Program-made: the position numbers and the translations under genes
Part shown: positions 17,184 to 25,099 of the stretch, piece after piece
How the letters are laid out: the number at the start of each line of letters is the position of its first letter
Numbering within the stretch: the stretch's first letter is position 1
Notes under the pieces: generated by a model
Database searches by the model: none
What the model saw: the letters and a program-made list of their open reading frames with translations, nothing else
Told to the model about the DNA's origin: nothing
Assembly: GCF_001752395.1 (NCBI RefSeq)
Contig: NZ_MKEK01000001.1
Span: 2,631,857-2,695,856 of the forward strand
Length of the DNA: 64,000 nt
Reading direction: 5' to 3'
From: Rheinheimera salexigens
GTDB lineage: Bacteria > Pseudomonadota > Gammaproteobacteria > Enterobacterales > Alteromonadaceae

Positions 17184-18248
17184 ATGGCTGAAAACACATT
17201 ACTTTACTTTACGGCTTTGGTTACTTCGGCTCTAGCTATTAGCCTACTATATCCGCTATCGGTGCGGTTTGGCTTAGTCGACATTCCGCGCGGCCGTAAA
17301 CAACACCAAGGCGCTATTCCATTAATAGGCGGTATTGCAACCTTTATCGGTATAGCCGTTACGCTAAGTTTATTTGCCGACGGTGCATTACAACCGTTTT
17401 ATTATTTAGCCTGTACTGGCTGCATTGTATTGTTAGGTGTATTTGATGATTACTTAGATTTAAGCGTTAAGTTACGCTTAGCTGTGCAAACCTTGCTTGG
17501 CTTAGCGATGACCTGGAGTTTAGATTTACATCTAAGTAGTTTAGGCAATTTATTTGGTTTAGGTGTAATAGAGCTAGGCTTTTTAGGCTTACCTATTACC
17601 TTAATTGCCGTTATTGCTGCCATTAACGCGTTTAATATGACCGACGGTATAGATGGCTTAGCCGGAATGCTTAGCTTAGTGAGCTTTATTACCATTGCCA
17701 TTTTTATGTGGCTATGGGGTCAACAAGAATATGCCGTTTTTGTGTTGGTCATTGTATTCGCCATGTTGCCATATCTCGCTTGCAACTTAGGCATTATCGG
17801 CTCTAGAAAAATATTTTTAGGTGATGCAGGCAGCATGTTAATTGGTTTGTCAGTTATTTGGTTGTTGATTATTGGTACCCAAAGTGAAACCGCCAGCTTT
17901 CGCCCCGTAACGGCGCTGTGGATTATTGCTGTACCACTAATGGATATGATCGCTATTATGTTTAGACGCATTCGTAAAGGCCAATCACCGTTTAAAGCCG
18001 ATCGTGAGCATTTGCATCATATCTCGTTACGTTTAGGCTTAAACTCACGCGAGTCTTTATTCTTAATCACTTCTTTAGCCTGTATATTTTCTAGTATTGG
18101 TATTATTGCTGAATATTTTTTAGTCCCAGATATTATTATGTTGTTGTTATTTATGGTGGTTTTTTCTGGTTATCTATATTTATTAAATAACATTTGGCGC
18201 ATAGTGTCCCATTTACGCCAACAACGTTTACGTCACGGCAATCGATAA
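17184..18248 (+). CDS. wecA: WecA-type undecaprenyl-phosphate GlcNAc-1-phosphate transferase
   Basis: A 354-residue membrane enzyme with about eleven helices that links a sugar-1-phosphate to undecaprenyl phosphate, the first step of polysaccharide assembly. Catalytic motifs are intact: GVFDDYLDLSVKLR (Asp-Asp), NAFNMTDGIDGLAG, FLGDAGSMLIG and the cytoplasmic HLHHI loop near residue 277 that decides sugar recognition. Length and motifs fit WecA better than MraY, which differs in the last loop. The ATG at 17184 begins MAENTLLYF. It heads a plus-strand set with the flippase and pyruvyl transferase. Confidence 0.85.
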   Translation: MAENTLLYFTALVTSALAISLLYPLSVRFGLVDIPRGRKQHQGAIPLIGGIATFIGIAVTLSLFADGALQPFYYLACTGCIVLLGVFDDYLDLSVKLRLAVQTLLGLAMTWSLDLHLSSLGNLFGLGVIELGFLGLPITLIAVIAAINAFNMTDGIDGLAGMLSLVSFITIAIFMWLWGQQEYAVFVLVIVFAMLPYLACNLGIIGSRKIFLGDAGSMLIGLSVIWLLIIGTQSETASFRPVTALWIIAVPLMDMIAIMFRRIRKGQSPFKADREHLHHISLRLGLNSRESLFLITSLACIFSSIGIIAEYFLVPDIIMLLLFMVVFSGYLYLLNNIWRIVSHLRQQRLRHGNR

Positions 18249-18309
18249 GCTATTGAGCCGATAAATTAATAAACTATTTAAGCACAGTTGCTAAGAGGAT
18301 AAGCTAAGC

Positions 18310-19629
18310 GTGACTATGATTATAAAACTACTGCAAGCTCGGGCAACCGCCATGCTTGGCGACAAACTGGTTAAGTTAGCGGCAGGCGCTATATTAACCA
18401 TTTTCGTTGCTCGGATGCTGGGCGCTGCAGAGTTAGGTATTTTCTCAATAGTGATGGCGTGGAGTGCTTTTTTAGTCCCCATCACTAGTTTAGGTTTGAA
18501 TAATATCGTGGTTAGGCAAATGGTTAAGCATGAAAGTGGCCACGATGCTATGACCATGCTGTATAGCGCCATTAGTATGCGTTTGGTGCTTGGCATCATC
18601 GGCGGCGGCGTTATGCTGCTAGCATTTTTTCTGTTATATCCCGATATGTTTACTGGCCACCTGCGTATTGCCATACCGGCATTGTTTTTACTGCAAACCT
18701 TTTTTGGCTTTTTGTTATTTGAATTCTACTTAAATTACCAAGGTACCTTTCGCAGCGTTGCTTATATCAAAGCCGCTATTACGGCCATCAGTTTTAGTGT
18801 TAAGTTAACCCTGCTTTATCAAGGCTTTGGTATTGCTAGCTTATTATTGTTTACCGGTATTGAGTTTTTAGTGGTCGGTGTAGCCCAATATTGGGTTTAC
18901 CGTTTAAAGCATCAGCCGTATAAAGACGGCGAAGCCCGTTGGCCGGCATATCACCCGCGTTGGTTTAATTTAACTCAAGCCAAAATACTACTAAAACGCT
19001 CTTCATGGCTGTGGTTGTCAGGCATTGTTTCGGTTATTTATTTAAAAGTTGATATTGTGATGATCGGCTCAATAGCCGGCACCGAACAAGCCGGTATCTA
19101 TGCTGCGGCTAGCCGACTATCTGAATTGTGGTATGTATTCCCCGCGACGCTAGCTGCGCGTTATTACCCGGATATGATCCGCGCCCATAAGCAAGGCTGG
19201 ACGCCTTATTATTTAAAATTACGTCGCTTTGCATTAATGTTTTTCGTCGCAGCTTTTGTTATAGCTTTGGCTATGACGCTATTAGCACCGTGGATTATTA
19301 GCTTATTATTTGGTGACAATTTCCTGGCGGCAGTCGATGTATTAAAAATTCATATTTGGGCCGGTTGTTTTATATTTGTGCGCTACTTAATTAGCCAGCA
19401 TTTACTGATCACCGAGCAAGAGCCACTGTCACTCGCCAGCCATGCTATTGGCGCCTTACTTAATGTCGGCTTAAATTTATGGCTTATACCAAAGATGGGT
19501 ATCGTTGGTGCAGCTTGGGCTACACTCATTTCGTATGCGTTTGCGTCATTCTTTTTTCTGTTTTTATTCAACAGTACTCGCAAGCAAATGTGGCAATTAA
19601 TTACCGTGCGCAAAAGTAAGCCACAGTAG
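18310..19629 (+). CDS. Polysaccharide flippase (Wzx-like, MOP superfamily)
   Basis: A 439-residue protein with about twelve to fourteen transmembrane helices. It starts LVKLAAGAILTIFVARMLGAAELGIFSI, a typical Wzx/oligosaccharide flippase N-terminus, and has LSGIVSVIYLKVDIVMIGSIAGTEQAGIYAAASRLSELW, the conserved seventh-helix region, and GIVGAAWATLISY near the end. It would move lipid-linked repeat units across the inner membrane. The start is GTG at 18310 behind AAGAGGATAAG; an ATG two codons later is an alternative. It lies 61 bases downstream of the WecA-type gene. Confidence 0.85.
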   Translation: MTMIIKLLQARATAMLGDKLVKLAAGAILTIFVARMLGAAELGIFSIVMAWSAFLVPITSLGLNNIVVRQMVKHESGHDAMTMLYSAISMRLVLGIIGGGVMLLAFFLLYPDMFTGHLRIAIPALFLLQTFFGFLLFEFYLNYQGTFRSVAYIKAAITAISFSVKLTLLYQGFGIASLLLFTGIEFLVVGVAQYWVYRLKHQPYKDGEARWPAYHPRWFNLTQAKILLKRSSWLWLSGIVSVIYLKVDIVMIGSIAGTEQAGIYAAASRLSELWYVFPATLAARYYPDMIRAHKQGWTPYYLKLRRFALMFFVAAFVIALAMTLLAPWIISLLFGDNFLAAVDVLKIHIWAGCFIFVRYLISQHLLITEQEPLSLASHAIGALLNVGLNLWLIPKMGIVGAAWATLISYAFASFFFLFLFNSTRKQMWQLITVRKSKPQ

Positions 19630-19730
19630 TATCTAACGGCTTTACCGAATAGTATTAGGCTGAAATAGCACGTGAACAGAATTCGTAATATTAAAAAGTT
19701 GTTTATCGATTTTTATAAAAGGTTTTTTAT

Positions 19731-20882
19731 ATGAGCAAACCATTTTTCGTTGAAATTAAAGGCGTGCAGTTTCGCAATAAAGGCGCTTATTTAATGTTAT
19801 TGGCCTGCCTTGAAGGCCTTAAAGCGGAGCCTAATGTGCAATTGGTGCTATCACCTGGCCCTAACTTGCCTTACCCAGAACGCGCCCGTTTAGGTGCTTG
19901 GCAAAAGCTATCCTTTCGCCGCGGTAATGTAGATTTAACGCCATGGATTGGTAAGTTGCCAATGCAAGGCTTATTTCGCCGCTATGGCATGCTTAGTGAA
20001 CAACAAGTTGATTTAGTGCTTGAAGCCAGTGGCTTTGCTTATGGCGATCAATGGCCGTTACGCTTTTTACAAAATACTGCCAAAGAAGTGGTCCGTTTTG
20101 CTAAAGCCGATAAACCTTTTGTATTTATGCCACAAGCCTTTGGTCCTTTTAAGTCTGATGAAAGCAAAGCCGCCATGCGCGATATTATTCAGCATGCCAC
20201 GTTAATTTTTGTTCGCGATCCCGTATCGCTTGAGCATTTGCAAAGCTGTGTAGCTAACTTGCCAGACACCGTAGTATTAACCCCAGATTTCACTATCGGT
20301 TTAACGGCTAAACCTAATCACGAAATTCCTGCTATCGATGGCCCTTATGCCGCGCTTATTCCTAATAATAAAGTGGTGTCTAAATTTAACCATGCCGATG
20401 CCGAACAACAACGTGTTGAATACATTAATGCCTTTGCTGCTGCAGCCAATAAGCTTAGCGCCAAAGGCATGCAAGTGATGTTAGTGAATCATGAAGGCAA
20501 AGAAGACGCCGAGCTATGCAAAGAAATTGCCGCCAAAGCGCCGTGCCAAATCGTCCAGATTGAAGATCCGCTAGCGGTAAAAGCTTTTATTGGTAAAGCC
20601 GAGTTGGCCATCAGCTCACGCTTTCACGGCGCCGTAAATGCCTTAAGCCAAGGTGTACCCTGCATAGCCACAAGCTGGAGCCATAAATACCACGCCATGA
20701 TGAGCGATTTCGGCATGGGCGATTACTGTGTAGAGCAATTATCAGAACAAAGCCTATTAGCCAGCTTACAACAGCTATTAGACAATAAAACCGCTTTAAG
20801 CCTAGCGCTAAAACAAAGTGCGATAGCGTTAAAGCAGAAAAATGCGGCTATGTGGCAACGGCTGTATCAGGCGATTAAGTAG
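19731..20882 (+). CDS. Polysaccharide pyruvyl transferase family protein
   Basis: A 383-residue cytoplasmic enzyme of the CsaB/WcaK/ExoV family, which attaches pyruvate ketals from phosphoenolpyruvate to sugars, giving the polymer acidic groups. Supporting pieces are FVEIKGVQFRNKGAYLMLLA at the start, VFMPQAFGPFKSDESK, TLIFVRDPVSLEHL, and the C-terminal AELAISSRFHGAVNALSQGVPCIATSWSHKY with the conserved Arg-x-His. The start follows AAAAGGTTTTTTAT. It ends the plus-strand part of the locus; a hairpin follows. The family also includes members of uncertain chemistry, so the reaction is inferred. Confidence 0.8.
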   Translation: MSKPFFVEIKGVQFRNKGAYLMLLACLEGLKAEPNVQLVLSPGPNLPYPERARLGAWQKLSFRRGNVDLTPWIGKLPMQGLFRRYGMLSEQQVDLVLEASGFAYGDQWPLRFLQNTAKEVVRFAKADKPFVFMPQAFGPFKSDESKAAMRDIIQHATLIFVRDPVSLEHLQSCVANLPDTVVLTPDFTIGLTAKPNHEIPAIDGPYAALIPNNKVVSKFNHADAEQQRVEYINAFAAAANKLSAKGMQVMLVNHEGKEDAELCKEIAAKAPCQIVQIEDPLAVKAFIGKAELAISSRFHGAVNALSQGVPCIATSWSHKYHAMMSDFGMGDYCVEQLSEQSLLASLQQLLDNKTALSLALKQSAIALKQKNAAMWQRLYQAIK

Positions 20883-20897
20883 ATACTACAGAGTATG

Positions 20898-20935
20898 AAC
20901 CAGCATTAATTGAGGGTTTTAGGTTAATGCTGGTT
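20898..20935. terminator. Hairpin between convergent genes
   Basis: AACCAGCATTAA pairs with TTAATGCTGGTT, a 12-base-pair stem with a 14-base loop. It lies between the pyruvyl transferase gene and the convergent zinc-ribbon gene and can serve either. Confidence 0.65.
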
Positions 20936-20951
20936 AGCGGCTTTATTTTAA

Positions 20952-21551
20952 TTAGACAAAAGCAGCCGCGAAATTTTGTAGTTCGGCTAAATGCTTTGGT
21001 TGTTTAGGTTGTACGATATCTTCATTAATTTTTAGAATAAGGCTTTTAAATACTTCTGTATTATTTTTAAGGCCTTGAGACACCATTAAGTCATTAATAT
21101 CCTGAATATTCTTGTCATTTAACTTTACAGAAAATCTTTTAGAAGCTTTCGCTTTAGCAATATCCAAGGTTAATAACTGAGCTAAGTTATGTTGAGAATA
21201 TCTTTTTTTACTTACTGCATGTAAATAATATAAAACTAATGATTTATTAAAACTATCACTCAAACTAGGATCTATTTTTTGAGTCGCTAAATTTAAAATA
21301 TCTATGAAATGAGCAGGTAAGCGCACATCAACTGGCACTTTAACCCTGTTATATTCAGCTCTAACTTTAGCTGTTGACTGCTTTGGTATACTCACGACTT
21401 TATGACAACTATTACAGACTGCAGCTAAGATGTTTTTCACAACACCAGAGTCATCATTAAAACAAACATCCTGAAGCAAATATGTAGCTTGAGTTACGCC
21501 ACAATCAGGACAAACCACCTGCCTTGAGTCGCCTTCTTTCACTATTCTCAT
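20952..21551 (-). CDS. Zinc-ribbon protein with two ribbon-helix-helix-like segments, candidate antitoxin
   Basis: A 199-residue protein not matched to a named family. Residues about 8-55 contain CPDCG and, after a 30-residue gap, CNSCHK, a four-cysteine zinc ribbon like the N-terminus of MqsA/YgiT antitoxins. Two later segments look like ribbon-helix-helix DNA-binding units: KVPVDVRLPAHFIDILNLAT (about 70-90) and KRFSVKLNDKNIQDINDLMV (about 135-155) followed by NNTEVFKSLILKI. The ATG at 21551 is chosen because GGAG sits six bases before it; longer starts overlap the upstream gene. Its start is one base after the stop of the small toxin-like gene, and the operon promoter carries two perfect palindromes. 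Antitoxin and autorepressor roles are inferred from this architecture. Confidence 0.6.
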   Translation of the reverse strand: MRIVKEGDSRQVVCPDCGVTQATYLLQDVCFNDDSGVVKNILAAVCNSCHKVVSIPKQSTAKVRAEYNRVKVPVDVRLPAHFIDILNLATQKIDPSLSDSFNKSLVLYYLHAVSKKRYSQHNLAQLLTLDIAKAKASKRFSVKLNDKNIQDINDLMVSQGLKNNTEVFKSLILKINEDIVQPKQPKHLAELQNFAAAFV

Positions 21552-21552
21552 A

Positions 21553-21858
21553 TTATACTCCGCTTTCATGAACACTTATAAACACAACATCAGGCTCTAA
21601 AAAATAAAATTTTATATACCAGCGCTTACCGTTTTTAACTGGCTTCAAAACATGTACGTCGATTGATGGCGCAGAATGATGAGGACTAACTTCATATTCA
21701 CTCCCTCGGCACTGCTTTATTAAGCCGATGACCTGTTCATCTGTTATTAACCCACATTGAAAAAGATTTTTAACATCGATCTTTCCCCTGACTTCATGAT
21801 CATATGAGCCTTGAGTTAGATAAGTTAAAACCTTCGATTTTACTTCCCTAAAACCCAT
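21553..21858 (-). CDS. Small protein, candidate toxin of MqsR/RelE-like type
   Basis: A 101-residue protein that I do not recognise with certainty. The second half, IDVHVLKPVKNGKRWYIKFYFLEPDVVFISVHESG, has the alternating beta-strand pattern of MqsR, BrnT and other RelE-fold mRNA endonucleases, and the size and gene order (toxin first) match mqsRA. The first half has a helix-rich KSKVLTYLTQ and LITDEQVIGLIKQC. No catalytic residue can be assigned. The start follows AAGGTGAGGT, a very strong ribosome site. It is translated with the downstream zinc-ribbon gene. The alternative is an unrelated small conserved protein. Confidence 0.5.
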   Translation of the reverse strand: MGFREVKSKVLTYLTQGSYDHEVRGKIDVKNLFQCGLITDEQVIGLIKQCRGSEYEVSPHHSAPSIDVHVLKPVKNGKRWYIKFYFLEPDVVFISVHESGV

Positions 21859-21874
21859 ACCTCACCTTTAAATC

Positions 21875-21929
21875 TGTACGATTTTATTCGTACACGTAGT
21901 TATTGTACGCTTTATTTCGTACATTGCAA
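21875..21929 (-). promoter_or_regulatory. Promoter with two perfect operator palindromes
   Basis: Two copies of TGTACG-N8-CGTACA lie at 21875-21894 and 21904-21923, 29 bases start to start. On the minus strand TTGCAA (21924-21929) and TACAAT (21902-21907) form a -35/-10 pair with a 16-base spacer. The upstream copy fills that spacer and the downstream copy covers the expected transcription start. This is the layout of an autorepressed toxin-antitoxin promoter. Confidence 0.7.
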
Positions 21930-22133
21930 TATTGCAACACCATACTCAAAATATGTCAGTGGAAACTGTTAATATTAATCGTAACTTATAAGATTACGCT
22001 GTAGCGTTAGTAGAGATTCATCTCACTAAATTTTATACCATACGCACCAAAAGTATATTAATAGTTAATTATTGTTGAAGTTTAAACCCAAAGTTATTAA
22101 CATCCTTATATTGCTTAATATAGGGATATTGAT

Positions 22134-23189
22134 ATGGCCGAGTTCTATATGACAGCGCGAACGCAACGCGCAAGTGAGATTTTTGCTTCTGACCCAGATT
22201 TACTAGCTCGATTTAATCAGCTAAATCACAGCAGTAGTAATGATTTATTACTTTCTGGGAAGCCTTATTTAACGTCCTGTCGTCCAAATGATACGTTAAT
22301 CGCCCAGCAAATGTTTGCCATGCCGCCTGCTGTACAGCAGCGCATAGCCCAAACTTATTTGCATTATGAAGATTACACTCTGCCATTAGCACAGACTATT
22401 GATGAGCATATCAAGCCGGTAATGGATCGGATTGAGTTACATGGTCTACCTGCTGTAGCGGCTACCCTGTCACTAGCTAGTGAACATAGTAGTGCTCTGC
22501 AAAAAGCTTTAATTAAGTATCAAGTTGCATTAGAAGAATTACATCAATCAAACCTAGTAAAGCGTGGCGTTTCTGGCGCAAGAGCTAGAGGAGGTTATAA
22601 CTCTGTAATTGCAGCCAAAGAAGCAGCCGTTCGGTTAGCACACTCCGAGCTTATTACCCGATTTCAAGGCCAATTGAATCGTTATGCTGCACTAAACAAA
22701 GCCAGCAGAACAAAAACTTCTTTAGCTAATGTTAATCGCAGTATTAATGTCGCTACTCATGGTCGCGATATGAACGGCACAAGTGCTGGCAGTCAACGCA
22801 CAGCTAAAACGTTACAAGTCACTTCATCACAACAAGTAATGGCTCTTAATAATTATGCAAGATACACCCGAGTACTGGGTAACGGCGCTATTGTGCTCGA
22901 TGCAGGATTCAGAGTGAATAAAGTTATGGACGCCCACTCTAGCGGCAGAGATGCAACTAGAGTAGCTATTTCGGAGGGTGCCGGACTTTCTGCATCAATA
23001 GCCACTGGTGCGATAATTGGTAAAACTGCAATCAGTATTGGAATAGGTTTAGCTGTTGGCCCTGTTGGTTGGGTAATAATAATAGGAACGGGGATATATG
23101 CAGGCTATCAATTATCAAAAACATCTGATGAGTTTGCTAAAGAATATTCAGGAGTTACATACGATAGAATAATGAGGATGAGTAAGTGA
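22134..23189 (+). CDS. Hypothetical protein with glycine-rich hydrophobic C-terminus, candidate pore-forming effector
   Basis: A 351-residue protein of no recognised family. Residues 1-270 are soluble and mostly helical, with no signal peptide. Residues about 283-330 are glycine-rich and hydrophobic (GAGLSASIATGAIIGKTAISIGIGLAVGPVGW, then VIIIGTGIYAGYQL), enough for two membrane passes as a hairpin, like glycine-zipper pore-formers among type VI and colicin-type toxins. It is followed with a 4-base GTGA overlap by a small multi-pass membrane protein, the classic layout of an effector and its immunity protein. No VgrG, PAAR or secretion gene is nearby. The start is ATG 22134 behind TAGGGATATTG. 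Effector role is inference. Confidence 0.5.
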   Translation: MAEFYMTARTQRASEIFASDPDLLARFNQLNHSSSNDLLLSGKPYLTSCRPNDTLIAQQMFAMPPAVQQRIAQTYLHYEDYTLPLAQTIDEHIKPVMDRIELHGLPAVAATLSLASEHSSALQKALIKYQVALEELHQSNLVKRGVSGARARGGYNSVIAAKEAAVRLAHSELITRFQGQLNRYAALNKASRTKTSLANVNRSINVATHGRDMNGTSAGSQRTAKTLQVTSSQQVMALNNYARYTRVLGNGAIVLDAGFRVNKVMDAHSSGRDATRVAISEGAGLSASIATGAIIGKTAISIGIGLAVGPVGWVIIIGTGIYAGYQLSKTSDEFAKEYSGVTYDRIMRMSK

Positions 23190-23551
23190 CAGACAGTCCA
23201 ATAGAAAGTTTTTGGTTAGGCGATCTTTTTTTAATCTTATTAGTATCAACCATTTTATCTTGGTTGGTTTTCGCTCAATTTAGTATGCATCCGATTGAAA
23301 AAAAAATGCGCGCTAATAATAAAGATAAAATAAGTAAGTGGGATGGTCCAGGCTGGAGGGCAATATGGTATGCATGGGCAATATTTTTGCCTATTTGCAA
23401 AATAAATGATTCTAGGGATCCGTTGTTAGATCCTGTAGAAGTCAAAAAACATGTTTCTCGTAAAGATTGGCTATTAGCCGCTTGGTTTTTCATCTCAATT
23501 TACGGCATGGTTATTAGTGGCTTAATCGCTAGTTATTTATGGAAACGCTAG
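23186..23551 (+). CDS. Small membrane protein, candidate immunity protein
   Basis: A 121-residue protein with an N-terminal hydrophobic helix (GDLFLILLVSTILSWLVFAQF, residues 11-31), a possible weak second segment near 55-70 (IWYAWAIFLPIC) and a C-terminal helix (LLAAWFFISIYGMVISGLIASYLW). Start is GTG at 23186, overlapping the stop of the glycine-rich gene by four bases, so translation is coupled. Immunity proteins against membrane-depolarising toxins are often small membrane proteins like this. No homologue is recognised. The pairing is the evidence, not the sequence. Confidence 0.5.
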   Translation: MTDSPIESFWLGDLFLILLVSTILSWLVFAQFSMHPIEKKMRANNKDKISKWDGPGWRAIWYAWAIFLPICKINDSRDPLLDPVEVKKHVSRKDWLLAAWFFISIYGMVISGLIASYLWKR

Positions 23552-23688
23552 CGTTATTAGTAACTTATGGATGGTGAATAAATTTCATACTTTAACATAT
23601 TATAAATAACCAGAATTTACTTTGATAGACATCCTCAAAGATAACCTTTAATTAGAAACTCTTTAACATGAGCCTAAATTTGATAAGA

Positions 23689-23723
23689 CAGGTACTGGCG
23701 AAATCAGTTCTTGCCAGTACCTG
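23689..23723. terminator. Hairpin between convergent genes
   Basis: CAGGTACTGGC and GCCAGTACCTG form a perfect 11-base-pair stem with a 13-base loop, between the small membrane protein gene and the end of the PLP-enzyme gene. It lacks a strong T-run on either side. Confidence 0.55.
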
Positions 23724-23762
23724 CCTTAGAAACAGCACTAGTACAAATTGTAATATGTTGAG

Positions 23763-25097
23763 TTAAAATGTTTTTAAAGCTTGCACCAAGCTATCCATTT
23801 CAGTTGTAGTATTAAATAGCGCTGGCGTAATGCGCACACATGCACCACCGGCTAAACCACTGCGATGAACGCTAAATATTTTATGTTGCTGTAATAACCT
23901 TGCAGCGATAGCTTTATTGCCAGCTACGCTGGTTTCCCCCTGCACACGAAATGAACAAATACCCGCATAAGTGTCAGGTTCAGTGCCAATAACTAACTGT
24001 ACCTGCGGCACATCGTTCATGCTGCTTACCCAATGATCCCGTAAGTATTTTAGCCGCGCCGCTTTTAAATCAGCGCCAATTTGGTCATGAAAATCTAATG
24101 CCGTTGGCACAGTTAACCAAGCGGCATAATTAAAAGTACCGGTATGAATACGATTATAGGTCGTGCCGACTTCAGCTACAGTTTTAGCGTTAGTTTGAGA
24201 TCTTGCTGCAATCTCCGCGGTATCACCAATGGCCGGTGCAATATCAGTTAAGCGCGACCTTTTAATGTACATTACGCCAACGCCTATAGGTGCACCCATC
24301 CATTTATGCAGGTTAAAACCAACAAAATCAGCGCCTAAATCGGCGACATTAAAGTTGATTTGGCCCCAAGAATGAGCCGCGTCAACAATGCAATCAACGT
24401 CATATTCGCGTGCCATGGCCACAATTTGTTTAATAGGTAGTACTAAACCATGACGATGGCTTAAATGGGTCAATAACAGCAACTTCACTTTTGGATGCTG
24501 TGCTAGCGCCGATCGATAAAAAGCCACATATTCATCAGCACTGGCCCGTTCCGGTAAATTCAGTTTAACCACAGGATTACCACGCTGCCGCATAGCCGCT
24601 TGCATACTATCGTAATCGGTATCAGCGTACATAACTGCATCGCTGGGTGTTAATTTACGATAGCGAGTAATCAAATTGTTAAGCACTTCAGTTGCGCCTC
24701 GCGCAAAAGCAATCTCATCAGCACCGCAACCCAGCATGCTTGCAACCCGCTGCTGGATGGGCTTAAATTCTTGCATAAATTCACGACGGCTATAAAGGGA
24801 ACTATATTGATTCACCCGTTGCGTATGGTTTATATAACTTTGCAGCACACTTTTTGTCATTACGCCCCAATTGCCATTTTCCAACTGAATAACATTTGCT
24901 GGCAGTTCATATTGCTGACGTACTTGCTGCCAAAAGGCTTCATCAGACACTGCGTTTAAAGCTGCCCCTCTGGCTATGTCTATTTTAGAAAAAGGAATGT
25001 TAACTTCAGAGTTACTACCCGCTATGACATTGCGAGAGACTAAAGGTAGAGCTGCCATCGCGGCAGCTCTTATAATAAAATCACGTCGTTTCAGCAT
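23763..25097 (-). CDS. Tat-exported PLP-dependent aminotransferase class V (isopenicillin N epimerase-like)
   Basis: A 444-residue protein. The N-terminus MLKRRDFIIRAAAMAALPLVSRNVIAGS is a twin-arginine signal with RRDF, so the folded enzyme is exported to the periplasm with its cofactor. The PLP fold is shown by FARGATEVLNNLITRY, DCIVDAAHSWGQINFNV and GFNLHKWMGAPIGVGVMYI, where the Lys of HKW is the Schiff-base residue (near 265). This segment is closest to isopenicillin N epimerase-like enzymes. Other members of the fold are desulfurases and transaminases. It starts 3 bases after the TonB receptor stop, so the two form an operon; the substrate imported or processed is not known. Confidence 0.8.
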   Translation of the reverse strand: MLKRRDFIIRAAAMAALPLVSRNVIAGSNSEVNIPFSKIDIARGAALNAVSDEAFWQQVRQQYELPANVIQLENGNWGVMTKSVLQSYINHTQRVNQYSSLYSRREFMQEFKPIQQRVASMLGCGADEIAFARGATEVLNNLITRYRKLTPSDAVMYADTDYDSMQAAMRQRGNPVVKLNLPERASADEYVAFYRSALAQHPKVKLLLLTHLSHRHGLVLPIKQIVAMAREYDVDCIVDAAHSWGQINFNVADLGADFVGFNLHKWMGAPIGVGVMYIKRSRLTDIAPAIGDTAEIAARSQTNAKTVAEVGTTYNRIHTGTFNYAAWLTVPTALDFHDQIGADLKAARLKYLRDHWVSSMNDVPQVQLVIGTEPDTYAGICSFRVQGETSVAGNKAIAARLLQQHKIFSVHRSGLAGGACVRITPALFNTTTEMDSLVQALKTF

Positions 25098-25099
25098 AA

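Noticed and set aside
18291..18674. 127-codon ORF antisense to the flippase gene
   Set aside because: Composition is a shadow of the membrane-helix codons on the other strand.
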